Shown here piece by piece: positions 62,326-64,000 of a stretch of DNA of 64,000 nt. Position 1 is the stretch's first letter. Every line of letters starts with the position of its first letter. Source of the stretch: Chryseobacterium sp. (GTDB lineage: Bacteria; Bacteroidota; Bacteroidia; Flavobacteriales; Weeksellaceae); the NCBI RefSeq assembly GCF_008831505.1, contig NZ_CP044507.1:1736001-1800000 (forward strand), written 5' to 3'. Position numbers and translations under genes: made by a program. Under the pieces are notes generated by a model. The model was not told where the DNA came from, made no database searches, and saw only the letters and a program-made list of their open reading frames with translations.

Positions 62326-64000
62326 TTACATCTTCTCCATCTTAAAACTCATGCTTTCAATAACCTTCAGAATAGCCTCAACGGTATCCATGGAGGTCAG
62401 ACACGGCACACCGTTCTCCACCGAGGTGCGGCGGATCTGGAAGCCGTCGCGCTCCGACTGCTTGCCTTTAGTCATGGTGTTTACAATGTACTGAACCTTG
62501 CCGGTCTGGATCAGGTCAATAAGGTTAATCTCAGGATTTTCCTCGATCTTGTAACCGATCTTGGCACGGACGCCGCGCTCTTCAAAGTAGTTGGCTGTTC
62601 CTTCGGTGGCCCAGATCTTAAAGCCGATTTCCTGGAACCGTCGGGCCACTTCGCAGGCTTCTTCTTTATGCTTATCTGCAACGGTGAAAAGAATCGCGCC
62701 GTGCAGCGGCATCTTGCGGCCGGAACCGATAAGGCCTTTGTAAAGAGCTTTTTCCAGCGTGGTGTCCTTGCCCATCACTTCACCAGTGGATTTCATCTCA
62801 GGTCCCAGGGAAATGTCCACCTTGGTCAGTTTGGAGAAGGAGAATACCGGAACTTTTACATAAACACCGTCCTTCACCGGTGCCAGACCGGATTCAAATC
62901 CTAAATCCTTCAGTTTCTGACCCAGGATCACCTTGGTAGCCAGATTGGCCATTGGGATTTCTGTAATCTTTGAAAGGAAAGGTACCGTTCTACTCGACCT
63001 TGGGTTTACCTCAATCACGAACACTTCGCCATCGGCCAGAACAAACTGGATATTCATCAGACCTATGACGTTAAGACCGCGCGCCAGTCTTTCGGTATAA
63101 TCCACCAGCGTGTCAATCTGCTGCTCGGTGATATTCTGCGGCGGGTACACCGCGATGGAGTCACCGGAGTGAACACCAGCCCTCTCAATATGTTCCATAA
63201 TCCCCGGAATAACTACCGTTTCACCATCGGAAATGGCATCTACTTCAACTTCCTTACCGGTAAGGTAACGGTCGATGAGAATCGGATGCTCAGAGTTTTC
63301 TTTAACGGCGTTGGTCATGTAATAGTCCAGTTCCTTTTCATCGTATACGATTTCCATGGCGCGGCCACCCAGTACATAACTTGGTCTTACCAAAACCGGG
63401 AAACCTATTTCGTTGGCAATCACGAGTGCTTCCTCTTTTGTGAAGCAGGTCTTACCCATAGGTTGCGGAATGCCGAGTTCCTGCAGGGCCGCTTCAAATT
63501 TGTTACGGTTTTCGGCGCGGTCCAGGTCTTCAAGCGTAGTGCCGAGAATCTGAACACCGTGTGCCGCTAACTTATCGGCCAGGTTGATGGCGGTCTGTCC
63601 GCCAAACTGTACCACAACGCCTTCAGGTTTTTCCAGTTCGATGATGTTCATCACATCTTCTTCGGTAAGCGGTTCAAAGTAAAGTTTGTCGCTAATGGAG
63701 AAATCTGTGGATACGGTTTCCGGATTATTATTGATAATGATGGCCTCGTAACCCATTTCCTTGATTGCCCAAACGGAATGCACGGTCGCGTAATCAAACT
63801 CCACACCCTGCCCGATACGGATAGGACCAGAACCCAGGACAATTACTTTCTTCCGGTCGGAAGGAATGCTTTCATTCTCTTCTTCATAGGTACCGTAAAA
63901 GTAAGGGGTGGCACTTTCAAACTCAGCGGCACAGGTGTCCACCATTTTGTATACCGGCATTACGGCGTTGTCGCGTCTGAAATCGAAGACAGTTTTCTGG
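62326..64000 (-). CDS. carB: carbamoyl-phosphate synthase large subunit, C-terminal part
   Basis: CarB makes carbamoyl phosphate for arginine and pyrimidine synthesis. The window holds about 558 codons; the frame stays open to the right edge, so the N-terminal half lies outside. Visible: the end of the first half ([23 protein letters not shown]), then the second carbamate-phosphorylating ATP-grasp half ([80 protein letters not shown]) and the C-terminal MGS-like regulatory domain ([33 protein letters not shown]). Confidence 0.97.
   Translation of the reverse strand, partial: QKTVFDFRRDNAVMPVYKMVDTCAAEFESATPYFYGTYEEENESIPSDRKKVIVLGSGPIRIGQGVEFDYATVHSVWAIKEMGYEAIIINNNPETVSTDFSISDKLYFEPLTEEDVMNIIELEKPEGVVVQFGGQTAINLADKLAAHGVQILGTTLEDLDRAENRNKFEAALQELGIPQPMGKTCFTKEEALVIANEIGFPVLVRPSYVLGGRAMEIVYDEKELDYYMTNAVKENSEHPILIDRYLTGKEVEVDAISDGETVVIPGIMEHIERAGVHSGDSIAVYPPQNITEQQIDTLVDYTERLARGLNVIGLMNIQFVLADGEVFVIEVNPRSSRTVPFLSKITEIPMANLATKVILGQKLKDLGFESGLAPVKDGVYVKVPVFSFSKLTKVDISLGPEMKSTGEVMGKDTTLEKALYKGLIGSGRKMPLHGAILFTVADKHKEEACEVARRFQEIGFKIWATEGTANYFEERGVRAKIGYKIEENPEINLIDLIQTGKVQYIVNTMTKGKQSERDGFQIRRTSVENGVPCLTSMDTVEAILKVIESMSFKMEKM

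Noticed and set aside
62326-63960. carB as a short gene starting at the ATG 63960
   Set aside because: The frame continues open to the window edge and the conserved CarB sequence continues upstream, so the gene is only cut by the window.

Overview
The window is a chromosomal segment of a Bacteroidota, class Flavobacteriia, most like the Chryseobacterium/Kaistella group (Weeksellaceae). The reasons are: many genes preceded by the Bacteroidota -7 box TAnnTTTG, often with a -33 TTG; two secreted proteins with type IX secretion C-terminal domains (6252-8807, 19031-21661); a primary sigma factor lacking region 1.1; the ftsX-DUF3098-uppP-truB cluster; and lineage-typical families (DUF2911, TIGR02757, L-lysine 6-transaminase).

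Layout. 1-4.1 kb: cupin fragment, the two succinyl-CoA:3-ketoacid CoA-transferase subunits separated by an opposite-strand ABC exporter, and ribosomal protein L19. 4.4-14.1 kb: a conserved protein of unknown function, a secreted M36 metalloprotease, ribosomal protein S1, a DbpA-like RNA helicase, a MerR regulator and a helix-hairpin-helix protein. 14.1-19 kb: an envelope/RNA-modification operon (ftsX, DUF3098, uppP, small membrane protein, truB, rluF-like) and rsmA. 19-26.2 kb: T9SS adhesin-like protein, a coiled-coil membrane protein, TIGR02757, a GHL10-type lipoprotein, a 41-residue membrane protein and an M23 lipoprotein.

26.2-41.6 kb is an AT-richer accessory region, all on the plus strand: a defence island. 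In order it holds a SNF2/HepA helicase with a degenerate phospholipase-D-like N-terminus, DUF4391, a structured RNA plus an AbiF-type HEPN protein, a GmrSD-type DUF262/HNH nuclease, type III Mod, a DinD/Bro-N protein, type III Res, a small protein built on the sigma-54 DNA-binding region including an RpoN box, and a protein with two tandem PD-(D/E)XK-like domains plus a membrane anchor. Spacing suggests at least three transcription blocks, with GmrSD-Mod-DinD-Res-sigma54-like as one probable operon. Mod has a sharply AT-rich target-recognition segment and a 7-bp tandem repeat that could switch its reading frame.

41.6-56 kb: typA, a methionine-type aminotransferase, a lysine-degradation pair (lysine 6-transaminase and aminoadipate-semialdehyde dehydrogenase), rpoD, a Crp/Fnr regulator with an apparent N-terminal frameshift, and a complete RND efflux operon with its GbsR/MarR regulator and a candidate operator. 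56-64 kb: three consecutive microsatellite blocks (8-, 7- and 6-bp units), tRNA-Ser(UGA), a translationally coupled ADP-ribosylglycohydrolase/unknown pair, small metabolic and hypothetical genes, a RAYT transposase with four 33-bp hairpin elements (one inside its own reading frame), and the C-terminal part of carB running off the end.
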